64,000 nt of DNA from assembly GCA_020632665.1 (NCBI GenBank), contig JACKFC010000002.1:1-64000 (forward strand), given 5' to 3'. A program made the translations under genes and the position numbers. Below, one piece after another: positions 51,974 to 59,381 of the stretch. The DNA comes from Deltaproteobacteria bacterium. Lineage in GTDB: Bacteria; Myxococcota_A; UBA9042. Numbering within the stretch: the stretch's first letter is position 1; each line of letters starts with the position of its first letter. The notes under the pieces were generated by a model that saw nothing but the letters and a program-made list of their open reading frames with translations, had not been told where the DNA came from and did no database searches.

Positions 51974-54049
51974 CTAATCCGGCGGCAGGGGCGTCGGCGC
52001 GCGCGAGCGTTGCCGCCCGTGCAGGCGCCGGGGCGAGGGTGCGCTGCCGAGCCGACGCCAGTCGATGGGGACCACCACCGGACCATGACCGTCGAGGTCG
52101 ACCCGCACCGATGCCGGGTTGCGGCGGAACAGCGCTCGACCGAGCGCGTCGGGCTGCATCGCGTCGACCCGCGCTCGCAGCCGAACCAGGACCTCGGAGT
52201 CGAGGTTCCAGCGCAGCAGCGGCTGCAGGTTCGGGTCGGCGATGGCGGCGGCGCGGTCGGCCGGCGATCCACCGGTGAAGAACGCCGCGCCGTAGCGAAA
52301 CCCGTCGCCGTGGACGATGCGTGGCGACGCCACCACCATCGCCCGCGACCGTCGCGCGAGCGCCTCGAGCAGCGTCACGCTCGCCCCGAAGCAGGTGTCG
52401 ACGACGACCAGCCGCGGCGAGAAGCACGCGACCGCCGCAGCGACCGTCGCCGCGTCGCGGTCGAGCCACGCCTTGTCGGTGCCGTGCCCGGCGACGACGA
52501 CGACTTCGCGGCGCGGCTGGTCCTCGCACCGCAGACCTTCGATCGGCTGCCAATGGCAGCGCCCAGCGGGGCAGCGCGTCGCGAGCTCCTCTGCCGCCTC
52601 GCTGTAGAGCACCTCGATCTGCGGCGCGGGCGTCGCCTCGGGCTCGGCGTCGAGCGGTCGGCCACGCAGGTCGAAGTCGGCGGCGCCTCGCGTCGGTGAC
52701 CACGTCAACACGCCCGGCACCTCCGGCCGACTCTCGGCGAGCAGCGTGCCGTCGGCAGCGACGAAGGCAGCCGGGCCCTGGTACGACGCGCGCACGGACG
52801 GCAAGCCGAACTCGACCGAGCGCAGGACCTGGATGCCGAGCGCCAAGCGCTGGGCCTGTGCCGCGCGGAGGAATCCGTCGCGCGCCGCCACCACCAGCAG
52901 CTCGGCCCCCGATGCGCGCACCTGCGCGAAGAGCGCACGATCGAAGACCTCGCCGCAGATGATCGCGCCCACCTGTCGCCCCGCGACCGTCAACGTCGGC
53001 GGCGCGCGGCCCGGCGCGTAGATTCTCGCGCCGATGCCGAACGCCGGGCGTTCGGTGAAGGGCATCAGCTGGCGTTTGGCGCGCACCTGCACGACGTCGC
53101 CGTCGCGGCGGGTCACGACCAGCGCATTCTGGCGTCCGATCCCCGGCGCGACCGTGATCGCGCCGACCACGTGCTCGACATCGGCGAGCCCGGCCAATGG
53201 CCCGACCGACCTCGCCCGCGCGCCACCCTCGCCGAGCGTCGGCCGCAGCCCCAGGGCGTCTTCGGGCCAAATCCACGCTGCGAGGCGGACGCCCTGCGGT
53301 GCCGCCGCCGGCAACGTGTGCGTGTCGAGCAGATGCAAGGCTCCGAGCTCGGAGAGCGCTTGGACCGGGCCGGCTTCGAGCGCCGGCAGCAGGATGAGCG
53401 CCGGCCCGAGCGCCATCGCGGGCAGGCCGTGCCGCCAGGAGCGCCGTGCCGCCGCCTCCCCCGCCGCCGCGGCGCCCGCAAGGCATGCCAACAGCGTCGG
53501 CCACCAGCCGATTCGACCGAGCAGGCGCAGCACGGGCGCGTTTCGCCATTGGGTGACCAGCCAGCCGTCGAGGTTCTGGACCAGCGTGAGGTCGCGCACC
53601 GCTTCGCCGGCAGCCCAGGCCAGCGGCAACCAGATCCACACCGGCAACCGGCGCCCGATCGTCGCCCGAGCCAACCCTACGAGGAGCGCGATCGAGCCGG
53701 CCGAGACCCCATATTCGATCGCCAGCGCCGCCAGCCGCGGACCCGGCGCCGCTCCGAACAGCGCCTGGTTCATCGCGTCGAGCCACGGCAGCCCGACCGC
53801 CATCCCCGCCGCGAGCCCGAGCAGCGCGGCGAAGCCCGCGTGCGCCGCGGTCTGTGGCCGTGCCAACGCGGCGGCGAGAAGCGCGACGCCGAGCCAGGCA
53901 GCCCAGGCCCAGGCAGCCTCGAGCCGCGCCGCGCCGTAGCACACGCCGCCGAGTGCGGTCAGCGCCCACGTCGCGAGGTCGGGGCGACGCAGCGACGCGA
54001 GCGTTGCGGCGCGCGCCGGCTCGGCCTTCGAAGGCGGGGGCGGCGTCAC
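51974..54049 (-). CDS. Apolipoprotein N-acyltransferase-like protein fused to a caspase-like domain
   Basis: A 691-residue protein from GTG 54049, overlapping the upstream lipoprotein stop by GTGA. Residues about 25-240 hold about six membrane helices as in Lnt. Residues about 250-450 form a carbon-nitrogen hydrolase fold with the whole triad: WPED (Glu263), KRQLMPFTE (Lys325) and IICGEVFD (Cys365; Lnt usually has ICYE). About 515-600 looks like a clan CD protease: VVVVAGHGTD (His522) and LVVVDTCFGAS (Cys553), then FRYGAAFFTGG. Lnt acylates the N-terminus of outer-membrane lipoproteins from the periplasmic face. The fused C-terminal His/Cys domain would also face the periplasm. This is an unusual architecture. 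Confidence 0.82.
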   Translation of the reverse strand: MTPPPPSKAEPARAATLASLRRPDLATWALTALGGVCYGAARLEAAWAWAAWLGVALLAAALARPQTAAHAGFAALLGLAAGMAVGLPWLDAMNQALFGAAPGPRLAALAIEYGVSAGSIALLVGLARATIGRRLPVWIWLPLAWAAGEAVRDLTLVQNLDGWLVTQWRNAPVLRLLGRIGWWPTLLACLAGAAAAGEAAARRSWRHGLPAMALGPALILLPALEAGPVQALSELGALHLLDTHTLPAAAPQGVRLAAWIWPEDALGLRPTLGEGGARARSVGPLAGLADVEHVVGAITVAPGIGRQNALVVTRRDGDVVQVRAKRQLMPFTERPAFGIGARIYAPGRAPPTLTVAGRQVGAIICGEVFDRALFAQVRASGAELLVVAARDGFLRAAQAQRLALGIQVLRSVEFGLPSVRASYQGPAAFVAADGTLLAESRPEVPGVLTWSPTRGAADFDLRGRPLDAEPEATPAPQIEVLYSEAAEELATRCPAGRCHWQPIEGLRCEDQPRREVVVVAGHGTDKAWLDRDAATVAAAVACFSPRLVVVDTCFGASVTLLEALARRSRAMVVASPRIVHGDGFRYGAAFFTGGSPADRAAAIADPNLQPLLRWNLDSEVLVRLRARVDAMQPDALGRALFRRNPASVRVDLDGHGPVVVPIDWRRLGSAPSPRRLHGRQRSRAPTPLPPD

Positions 54050-54918
54050 GGTCCGGGCGCTCGGTGCGCGTCGATGCAGCCGGGCGCGCCTGGGCACGGC
54101 TGCGGCGTGAATTCGCAGGTCGTGCAGCGGTGGCAGTTCTCTTCCTTGCGACCTTCGCGTGAGAAGCGCTGGATCACCCAACCGTCGACCTTGCCGCCAC
54201 CGCACCCGGTCCAGCTCGCCGTGGGAGCGCCGGGGCAGGCGAGGCCGACGAACGTCCCGCAGGGGTCGGGGCATACGCTGGAGCCTTCGCACGCGCCGTC
54301 GCCGGAGCAGCCCGCGTAGCCGAGCAACTTGTCGATATCCTCCACGATCTCGTGCGCGGCGATCTGGGTCTCGCTGCGGATCACGTCGCCCGTCGGCCAG
54401 CAATGCGGCGCGGTCCGCACCACCGCGAGCCCGACCTCGCGGCCGTCGAGGTGGAGCTTGCCGTAATGACCGCACGCCGCGAGACGCACCTGGGGCCATC
54501 CGGCGAAGACCAGCAGCACCATCGTCGCGTCGGCCGCGGCCGGCAGCTGGATGCCGGCGCCCTCGAGGCGGTCGCCGATCCAGGTGCCGAGGGCCGCGTC
54601 GATCTCGGCCGAGGTGCCGGTCAGCGTCGCTGGCGCAGGCAGCGTCACGCTCGGCGCGAGGCGCAGCGCGACGGCGCCGTCCCAGAACGAAGCCAGGTTC
54701 GAGCCTTCGATGAGGCAGTGCAGAAAGCGGTCGAGCGTCGGGCGATCGCCGTCGCCCAGGCCTGCGAACCAGACCGGTTGCACGACGAAGGCGCGAACCG
54801 GCTGCGGCTTCGGGGCCGGCGCTGCTTTCCGGCAGCCGCCAGAGCCCACCGTCGCCAACAACACCAACGCCGCGCCTAGCCAGGCCGGCAGCGTCGGTCG
54901 CGATGGGGAGTGCGCCAT
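54046..54918 (-). CDS. Lipoprotein coupled to the Lnt-caspase fusion gene
   Basis: 290 residues from ATG 54918 with AAAGGAAG upstream; the signal ends ATVGSGGC. The body has alpha/beta character (VVQPVWFAGLGDGDRPTLDR, SAEIDAALGTWIGDRLE, TMVLLVFAGWPQVRLA), then a HEIVEDIDKLLGYAG segment reminiscent of peptidase zinc sites (HExxE-like, not verified). It ends in a Cys-rich tail (CSGDGACEGSSVCPDPCG, CHRCTTCEFTPQPCPGAPGC). The last codon and stop overlap the start of the acyltransferase-like gene, implying one operon and possibly a substrate or partner of that enzyme. Confidence 0.72.
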   Translation of the reverse strand: MAHSPSRPTLPAWLGAALVLLATVGSGGCRKAAPAPKPQPVRAFVVQPVWFAGLGDGDRPTLDRFLHCLIEGSNLASFWDGAVALRLAPSVTLPAPATLTGTSAEIDAALGTWIGDRLEGAGIQLPAAADATMVLLVFAGWPQVRLAACGHYGKLHLDGREVGLAVVRTAPHCWPTGDVIRSETQIAAHEIVEDIDKLLGYAGCSGDGACEGSSVCPDPCGTFVGLACPGAPTASWTGCGGGKVDGWVIQRFSREGRKEENCHRCTTCEFTPQPCPGAPGCIDAHRAPGP

Positions 54919-55036
54919 GGGATCGCTTCCTTTCGGCCGTCGACGGACATCGAGGACCACGTCGCGGGCCGCGACTCGTGTCCGTGCGTGTTAGGGCGAG
55001 CGCGTGTGCGCGTCAATCGGCGGACCCTCGAACGAC

Positions 55037-55750
55037 CTACCAGGAGCCGAGGGTGCCGAGCGCGACGACGACCATCCAGTCGCCCACTGCGCTGAGCGAC
55101 GCCGCGTTGAGGCGCTCCGCGCGCACCACGACCGTGTCGAAGATGATGAAGTCCCAGCCGGTGGCCACCTCGAGCGCGACGAAACCGCCGAGGCCGGCAG
55201 CGCACGTCAGGAGGTAGCTGCCGGTCGCCCACTCCACCTGGGCGTAGGGGAGGATCAGCTCCCCGAGCTCGAAATCCTGTCGCGCATAGAGCTGCTGAAT
55301 CAAGGCCTGGGCGCCGATGGTGATCCCGAACGGGCCGAGCGGGCCGTCGAGATCGGAAGACGGAATCCATCGCAGGCCCGCGCGTGCCCCGCCGAGCAGT
55401 CGAATCGGAGAGCCGACGTCTTCGCAGATCAGCGTATTGGCGTCGAACGCGCTATGACGACACGGCGCCTTGGCTGAGGTCAGGTTGGAGAAGAGGTGCG
55501 CCTCGAAGAAGGGCTGCAGCGCGCCGAGCTGCAGGTGGAGCCCGGCGACCGTGCCGAATCCCGCGCCCTGGACGTCGAAGGGCGTCCCCTCGATGGTCGT
55601 CGCGCGGGCCCGCTCGAAGTCCAACCCGATGAGCAATCGAAGCGTCGGCGGCGTCGACCACCGCGCCTCTCGCGCGCCGCTCGTCCGCACGGGCAGCGAC
55701 GCCAAGACGACCACTGCGAATCCGTACCACAGCAACGCCAGTCTTCGCAC
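55037..55750 (-). CDS. Predicted outer-membrane protein, unknown family
   Basis: 237 residues from GTG 55750 with GGAGG six bases ahead; the signal peptide (VRRLALLWYGFAVVVLAS) ends near TSGA. The mature part alternates strands and tight turns (LRLLIGLDFERARATTI, FGTVAGLHLQLGALQPFFEA, PIRLLGGARAGLRWIPS, FVALEVATGWDFIIFDTVVV), consistent with a small beta barrel. No family is recognised. Its last 61 codons recur, truncated at a REP-like palindrome, at 49492-49678. A REP-like palindrome lies 48 bases upstream of its start. Confidence 0.75.
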   Translation of the reverse strand: MRRLALLWYGFAVVVLASLPVRTSGAREARWSTPPTLRLLIGLDFERARATTIEGTPFDVQGAGFGTVAGLHLQLGALQPFFEAHLFSNLTSAKAPCRHSAFDANTLICEDVGSPIRLLGGARAGLRWIPSSDLDGPLGPFGITIGAQALIQQLYARQDFELGELILPYAQVEWATGSYLLTCAAGLGGFVALEVATGWDFIIFDTVVVRAERLNAASLSAVGDWMVVVALGTLGSW

Positions 55751-55797
55751 GGAGAGCCTCCGGATCGCAGCCGATTTCGGCGCGAACCTGGCCGCCT

Positions 55798-55818
55798 GTC
55801 GAGATGCCCGGCACCTCG
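55798..55818 (+). repeat. REP-like palindrome, copy 12
   Basis: GTCGAGATGCCCGGCACCTC then GCACGGG; the half-element GCACCTCGCACGGG repeats directly after it (to about 55838). It sits between the OMP and nucleotidyltransferase genes. Confidence 0.88.
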
Positions 55819-55853
55819 CACGGGGCACCTCGCACGGGCAGCCCAAGGTCAAC

Positions 55854-56312
55854 CTACGTCACATCGCTCTTGCCCAAAATCTGCCGGAGGGCTTCGAGAT
55901 CTTGCTGGTCCTTGGGCCGATTGCAGGCCTCTTTCGCGGCCAGCAGGTCCGCGGCGGCCAGGATGGGGACCTCTACGTCCTCGATGTGCAGCATCAGCGC
56001 GCGTGGCCGGACCTCTTCGAAGCGAATTCCCGGGCTCGAGGTCTGCACATCGACGCGCAAGCGGTCGCGGAACACCGTGATCTCGTGTGCCAGCAGCTCC
56101 TCGGCGTCGAGCATCGCCGCGGTTCCCAGACCCGCGTCGAGCAGCGCGTCGAGTAGGGCTTTGGCGTTCTCGGGGGTTGCGCGAATCAGCAAGTCGATGT
56201 CGAGCGTCATCCGGGGTACGCCGTGCACGATGGCGGCGATGCCTCCAATGACGATGTAGTCAACGGCGTGGCGCTTCAACGATGCGTACAGTGGCCGATG
56301 GGCGTCGATCAT
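55854..56312 (-). CDS. Nucleotidyltransferase (AbiEii/MNT-like) protein, intact copy
   Basis: A 152-residue minimal nucleotidyltransferase. GGGAGC precedes ATG 56312. Core motif: HAVDYIVIGGIAAIVHGVPR then MTLDIDLLI (GG ... DxD metal site), followed by TPENAKALLDALLDAGLG and HIEDVEVPILAAADLLAAKE, typical of nucleotidyltransferase toxins and antitoxin-like enzymes of the AbiEii/DUF6036-like group. It overlaps the 3' end of the partner gene by 53 bases. Paralogous fragments at 38480-38629 and 50846-50942 show that the gene has been copied repeatedly in this region. It may be a toxin-antitoxin component (inference). Confidence 0.8.
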   Translation of the reverse strand: MIDAHRPLYASLKRHAVDYIVIGGIAAIVHGVPRMTLDIDLLIRATPENAKALLDALLDAGLGTAAMLDAEELLAHEITVFRDRLRVDVQTSSPGIRFEEVRPRALMLHIEDVEVPILAAADLLAAKEACNRPKDQQDLEALRQILGKSDVT

Positions 56313-56469
56313 CGTCTTGCTCCCGTGAGCCGAGGTCCGGCTGCAGGGCCTGCAGCATCGCCAGCATCTGCATCGCTGCCTCGTAGCGCTCGAGTGGAGA
56401 GAGCGTGCGGAACCAAGCGACCTTGGCGGCCAAGTCTTCGTCTTCCATGGAATGGCTGATGCCGCGCAT
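56260..56469 (-). CDS. Small helical partner of the nucleotidyltransferase
   Basis: 69 residues from ATG 56469; GGAGG lies six bases ahead. MRGISHSMEDEDLAAKVAWF is followed by LSPLERYEAAMQMLAMLQAL, two amphipathic helices with an acidic start, and an Arg-rich tail. There is no known family. Position, size and overlap with the nucleotidyltransferase gene fit the antitoxin slot of a two-gene module. A second copy without its ribosome site lies at 38577-38786. Confidence 0.65.
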   Translation of the reverse strand: MRGISHSMEDEDLAAKVAWFRTLSPLERYEAAMQMLAMLQALQPDLGSREQDDDRRPSATVRIVEAPRR

Positions 56470-56642
56470 GACGAGCCTCCAGACTCGGCATGATAGCACC
56501 GCGCCGGGCGACTCTGCCACCGGCACGATGGCGGCTCGGCGGGTCGGTGGCCGACGGGTCTGGCGTTGAGGAGTTGGGTCTTGAGACGTCGGGGCGCCTC
56601 GCTTGGGGCGACTGCGCCTCGGCGGCGCGCCTTCGCGCCTTC

Positions 56643-56663
56643 GTCGAAGTACCCGGCACCTCG
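56643..56663 (+). repeat. REP-like palindrome, copy 13
   Basis: GTCGAAGTACCCGGCACCTC then G; left border of cassette copy 2. Confidence 0.85.
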
Positions 56664-56669
56664 CCGGCC

Positions 56670-56783
56670 CGGCGCTGCCGGCGGTCGGCAACGCGGTGTT
56701 GGCCGAACATATCGAGTGGGTCGGCCTGCCGCTCTACCGTCGTGGCGATCGGGTCGCGGCTTGAGGCAGGCCTCTCCGTTTCC
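56670..56783 (+). repeat. Shared cassette, copy 2
   Basis: Matches 49727-49840 (open frame ending LAEHIEWVGLPLYRRGDRVAA and stop) and, like it, lies between two REP-like palindromes in the same orientation. Confidence 0.8.
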
Positions 56784-56804
56784 GTCGAAATGCCCGGCAC
56801 CTCG
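56784..56804 (+). repeat. REP-like palindrome, copy 14
   Basis: GTCGAAATGCCCGGCACCTC then G; right border of cassette copy 2. Confidence 0.9.
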
Positions 56805-56820
56805 CCGCCAGCCGCTCCTG

Positions 56821-56848
56821 GGGACAGTTGTAGCGCGACAACTGTCCC
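56821..56848. repeat. Inverted repeat GGGACAGTTGT / ACAACTGTCCC (second palindrome family)
   Basis: A perfect eleven-base stem with a six-base AGCGCG loop, related to the 22-bp palindrome at 38867-38888 upstream of the RAYT gene. Confidence 0.75.
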
Positions 56849-56905
56849 AACCCACCCGAGCGCCAGCCACACCGAGCCGTCGCGGATGGCCCCGGCACGC
56901 CGTCG

Positions 56906-57244
56906 CTAAGTCAGCAGCGGCATCACGTCGACACCGTCCCCCGGGAAGATGGTGATGTGCGGATGGTCGAGGAAGAGCCGCGCCGCCGCCTCGGCGTCTT
57001 CTGCCTCGACGACGACGTAGCCACAGACGTCGTTGACGCCCGCGGCGATGCCGTCCACCGTCGCCCGAGTCGTCGCACCGACCATGCCGCCCCCGTCGAC
57101 AATCGACTCGGCGTTGCGCTGCTCCCACGCCTTCCAGGCCGGCACGCCCAGCGCGTCGATGCGGTCCTGCTCTTGCTTGGGCATGGCCCGAAAGCGGGTG
57201 AGGTCGGAGCGTTTCATCGTGTAGACGGCGAGGAAGCGGGGCAT
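56906..57244 (-). CDS. YCII-related domain protein
   Basis: A 112-residue protein; GGAGG precedes ATG 57244. It has a dimeric ferredoxin-like fold: MPRFLAVYTMKRSDLTRF, WEQRNAESIVDGGGMVGATT, VCGYVVVEAEDAEAAARLFL and HPHITIFPGDGVDVMPLL, the order of YCII/DGPF domains (a small family of uncertain function, often near ECF sigma factors or in stress contexts). No sigma gene is adjacent here. It lies between REP-like palindromes at 56784 and 57567. Confidence 0.82.
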   Translation of the reverse strand: MPRFLAVYTMKRSDLTRFRAMPKQEQDRIDALGVPAWKAWEQRNAESIVDGGGMVGATTRATVDGIAAGVNDVCGYVVVEAEDAEAAARLFLDHPHITIFPGDGVDVMPLLT

Positions 57245-57566
57245 CTGCGGACCTCCGTGGGGAGCGTGAGCGTAGCGCGTTCGGCGTTGTGGTCGAGGGG
57301 GCCCGCCGGTTCGCGGCCTGCCGTCCCGAGCACCTCGTCGGTGAACCGCCCGCGGCAGACGACGCCCCGCCGGGTGTCGGCTGCTTGACTGCCGACTTCT
57401 TCGGGAACCGAAGATGCTCGGCTGTCACGCTCCGACACCCCCGTCGAGACCGCACCGAATCCCGACATCGACGCTCCCCGCCCCAAGCAACTCGCGACGT
57501 AAGCCCTGCCTGTTTCCGCTCGTGTCACGGGCTGAGCGATGCACGGACGCGGTCGAGCTCCCGGCC
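57245..57566. other. Gene-poor stretch upstream of the YCII gene
   Basis: No gene is supported on either strand; it should contain the YCII promoter. The right side runs into a divergent REP-like palindrome. Confidence 0.4.
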
Positions 57567-57587
57567 GTCGAGATCCCCGGCACCTGG
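57567..57587 (+). repeat. REP-like palindrome, copy 15 (divergent)
   Basis: GTCGAGATCCCCGGCACCTG then G; several changes from the core. Confidence 0.65.
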
Positions 57588-57634
57588 GGAGCGGCGGTGG
57601 TGTTTGCGACTCGGCGGGGCGTTGTCGCGTTCTC

Positions 57635-57655
57635 GTCGAAGTGCCCGGCACCTCG
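57635..57655 (+). repeat. REP-like palindrome, copy 16
   Basis: GTCGAAGTGCCCGGCACCTC then GCACC. The 30 bases before it (CGGCGGGGCGTTGTCG region) match the 30 bases before copy 2 at 40108. Confidence 0.9.
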
Positions 57656-57677
57656 CACCTGGGGGGGGCCTCGCTCG

Positions 57678-57773
57678 GGTCGGGTCGGCCTTGCTGGACG
57701 TGGGGGTTGAGGGAGAATTCGCGGAGGTTGGGCACGCCAAGGGCGGCGCCGGCGGAGGGGTTTGCGCTTCGGC
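57678..57773. repeat. Block B: second copy of the RAYT right-end sequence
   Basis: Shares GTGGGGGTTGAGGGAGAATT and CGGCGCCGGCGG with 39993-40090. Here the part that precedes the palindrome at 40 kb is found both before and after palindrome copy 16, as in a tandem or circularly permuted arrangement. Confidence 0.7.
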
Positions 57774-57805
57774 TGGTTGGGCGAGTGGAGTCCGGCGTCG
57801 CGCGG

Positions 57806-58432
57806 ATGGCCCGAGCGGCGCTTGCTCGCCGTGGCGCCGCGCTGTCGTCGCGCACACGGGCTGCGGTTGCGCCGGCGTTGCAGCGTGGCAAGACCAGGGC
57901 GGTTGGCAACGCTCTGGGCTCTGGTAGGGGTGGTGGCGCGAAGCCGACCGTTCCGGCGCGCGGGGTTGACGCGGCGCCGCCGCGCACGTCTCATGGGGCG
58001 GGGGTGCCGGATGGGCCGGTGCCGTCTGCTCAACCGCCTTCGCCGCCTCCGCCGCCTCCGCCGCCTCCGCCGCCTCCGCCGCCGCCGCCACCTGTTGCCC
58101 CAACGGGACTAGGACAAGCATTCGGTGGCCTCTCACGAGCTGCCGAGTTCGGCATCGAGCGCTACAACCAGTTGACGAAGACCTTGAAGGGCACCGGGCT
58201 TCATGCACACCACCTCATCGAACAGCGGTTCGCCGGGCTGTTTGGCGGCAAGGCAAGCGAATGGCTCTCGGTCGCCGTCACGAAGGCGGAGCATCAGGCG
58301 TTCACGAACGCTTGGCGAAGCGCCATCCCATACGGGCCGGGAACGAGGTCCGCCACGAGGGAGAGCGTCATCGAGGCCGCCAAGGACATCTACAAAGACC
58401 ACCCCGCCATCTTGCGCGCGCTGGGGCTGTGA
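57806..58432 (+). CDS. Sit-type polymorphic toxin, C-terminal nuclease domain (N-terminus uncertain)
   Basis: About 208 residues if started at ATG 57806, with no clear ribosome site. Residues about 1-75 are Arg/Ala-rich, then comes a run of about 20 Pro encoded by CCGCCT repeats. The C-terminal ~115 residues are a toxin tip: LKGTGLHAHHLIEQRFAGLF (HH nuclease motif), SVAVTKAEHQAFTNAWRSAI, then ESVIEAAKDIYKDHPAILRA, as found in Rhs/WapA- and SitA-like toxins. Myxobacterial SitA proteins are lipoproteins passed by TraAB contact; no signal peptide or lipobox is seen here, so the gene is probably truncated at its 5' end. The immunity gene follows after four bases. Confidence 0.65.
   Translation: MARAALARRGAALSSRTRAAVAPALQRGKTRAVGNALGSGRGGGAKPTVPARGVDAAPPRTSHGAGVPDGPVPSAQPPSPPPPPPPPPPPPPPPPPVAPTGLGQAFGGLSRAAEFGIERYNQLTKTLKGTGLHAHHLIEQRFAGLFGGKASEWLSVAVTKAEHQAFTNAWRSAIPYGPGTRSATRESVIEAAKDIYKDHPAILRALGL
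58031..58095. repeat. CCGCCT/CCGCCG microsatellite coding for poly-Pro
   Basis: Short-unit repeats encode an uninterrupted Pro run within the toxin frame. The six-base unit keeps the frame when its number changes. Confidence 0.8.
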
Positions 58433-58436
58433 CCAC

Positions 58437-59255
58437 ATGAAAGTCATCCACCGATTCGCATTTCGCTTGAGCCCCCAGCGCCGAGAGGAACTTGTGTCTC
58501 TCGGAGTAAAGCCAGAGGCCGGTGTGGTAATGCCGGGAGGCGGTCACCCCTTTGTGGCTGTGCTGGTGGCCGAGGAACACGTGAATTGGCCTCGCCTGAA
58601 GGCCAAGTTCGACCTTTGGCAGGTTCGGGGTTCAGTCTCTACCGAGTTCTCGAAGGTTGAGATCCGGGCAGCACGCTGGGTTGAATTGGAACCGGCGTGG
58701 CACCACGGCTATCCGCAGCCCCGAGAGCACGAATTCGGGTATCTGGAGGCGACCTACGACCTCTCCGACCACTGCTCCGAGTGCGGCACTGGCAAGGTAC
58801 AGAAGGCCCCATTCCAGATGAAGGCAGAGCCCAAGTGGGGGCGACGGGGCATCCTCCAACTGAATTGGGTCTTCGATGAGTACTTCGTCACGCCGGATGT
58901 TTGGGCTTCCGTGTTTCAGCCGCACGGCGTCGGCTGCCGTCCTGTGCTAGATCGGAAGCACTCCGCGTTGAAGACGGTCGTGCAACTGGCGGTCGAGGAG
59001 CAGGTCGACATCGACGTGACTGGGTTACCGTCGCAGACTTGCGGGAGCTGCGGGCGGGTGAAGTATCTCCCGCACACGAGAGGCTTCTTTCCCCGTCTGG
59101 TCAAGAATCCGAAGGCGGCGATGGTGAAGACCAACGAGGTCTTCGGGGACGGGGCGTCGGCACAGCACGCCGTCCTCGTGTCGCAGGACATCGCCCAAGC
59201 GATGACCAACGAGAAGGTCAAGGGGGCATCCTTCAAACCGGTGGCCGCCGGCTGA
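58437..59255 (+). CDS. SitI6-like double-CXXCG motif immunity protein
   Basis: 272 residues from ATG 58437, four bases after the toxin stop. Two CxxCG motifs are visible, HCSECGTG (about residue 118) and TCGSCGRVKYL (about 203), with the surrounding pattern (WVELEPAWHHGYPQPREHEFGYLEATYDLSDH) of the double-CXXCG family known as immunity proteins of the Myxococcus SitA6 toxins. They are predicted to bind zinc and neutralise the cognate toxin in the cytoplasm. Its completeness, next to a toxin with no secretion signal, fits an orphan immunity locus. Assignment to the family is by pattern; specificity is not testable here. Confidence 0.78.
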   Translation: MKVIHRFAFRLSPQRREELVSLGVKPEAGVVMPGGGHPFVAVLVAEEHVNWPRLKAKFDLWQVRGSVSTEFSKVEIRAARWVELEPAWHHGYPQPREHEFGYLEATYDLSDHCSECGTGKVQKAPFQMKAEPKWGRRGILQLNWVFDEYFVTPDVWASVFQPHGVGCRPVLDRKHSALKTVVQLAVEEQVDIDVTGLPSQTCGSCGRVKYLPHTRGFFPRLVKNPKAAMVKTNEVFGDGASAQHAVLVSQDIAQAMTNEKVKGASFKPVAAG

Positions 59256-59355
59256 CGCCTGCCCCGCCGGTCGGCCGCCGGTGCCCTCCGGCTGCGGTTG
59301 CAACGACACCTGCACCTCCACCGCCCAGGGGCATTCGAAGGGCGGCGGGCTGTTC
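59256..59355. other. Short non-coding stretch between immunity gene and REP copy 17
   Basis: GC-rich, with no start site or family similarity. Confidence 0.4.
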
Positions 59356-59381
59356 GTCGAAGTGCCCGGCACCTCGCTTGG
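59356..59381 (+). repeat. REP-like palindrome, copy 17
   Basis: GTCGAAGTGCCCGGCACCTC then GCTTGG; border of the IS630 fragment. Confidence 0.9.

Noticed and set aside
52700..52722. Another REP-like palindrome inside the acyltransferase gene (GTCAACACGCCCGGCACCTC)
   Set aside because: It matches only the central part, lacks the GTCGAA head, and codes for a plausible stretch of the protein; chance similarity in GC-rich coding DNA is likely.
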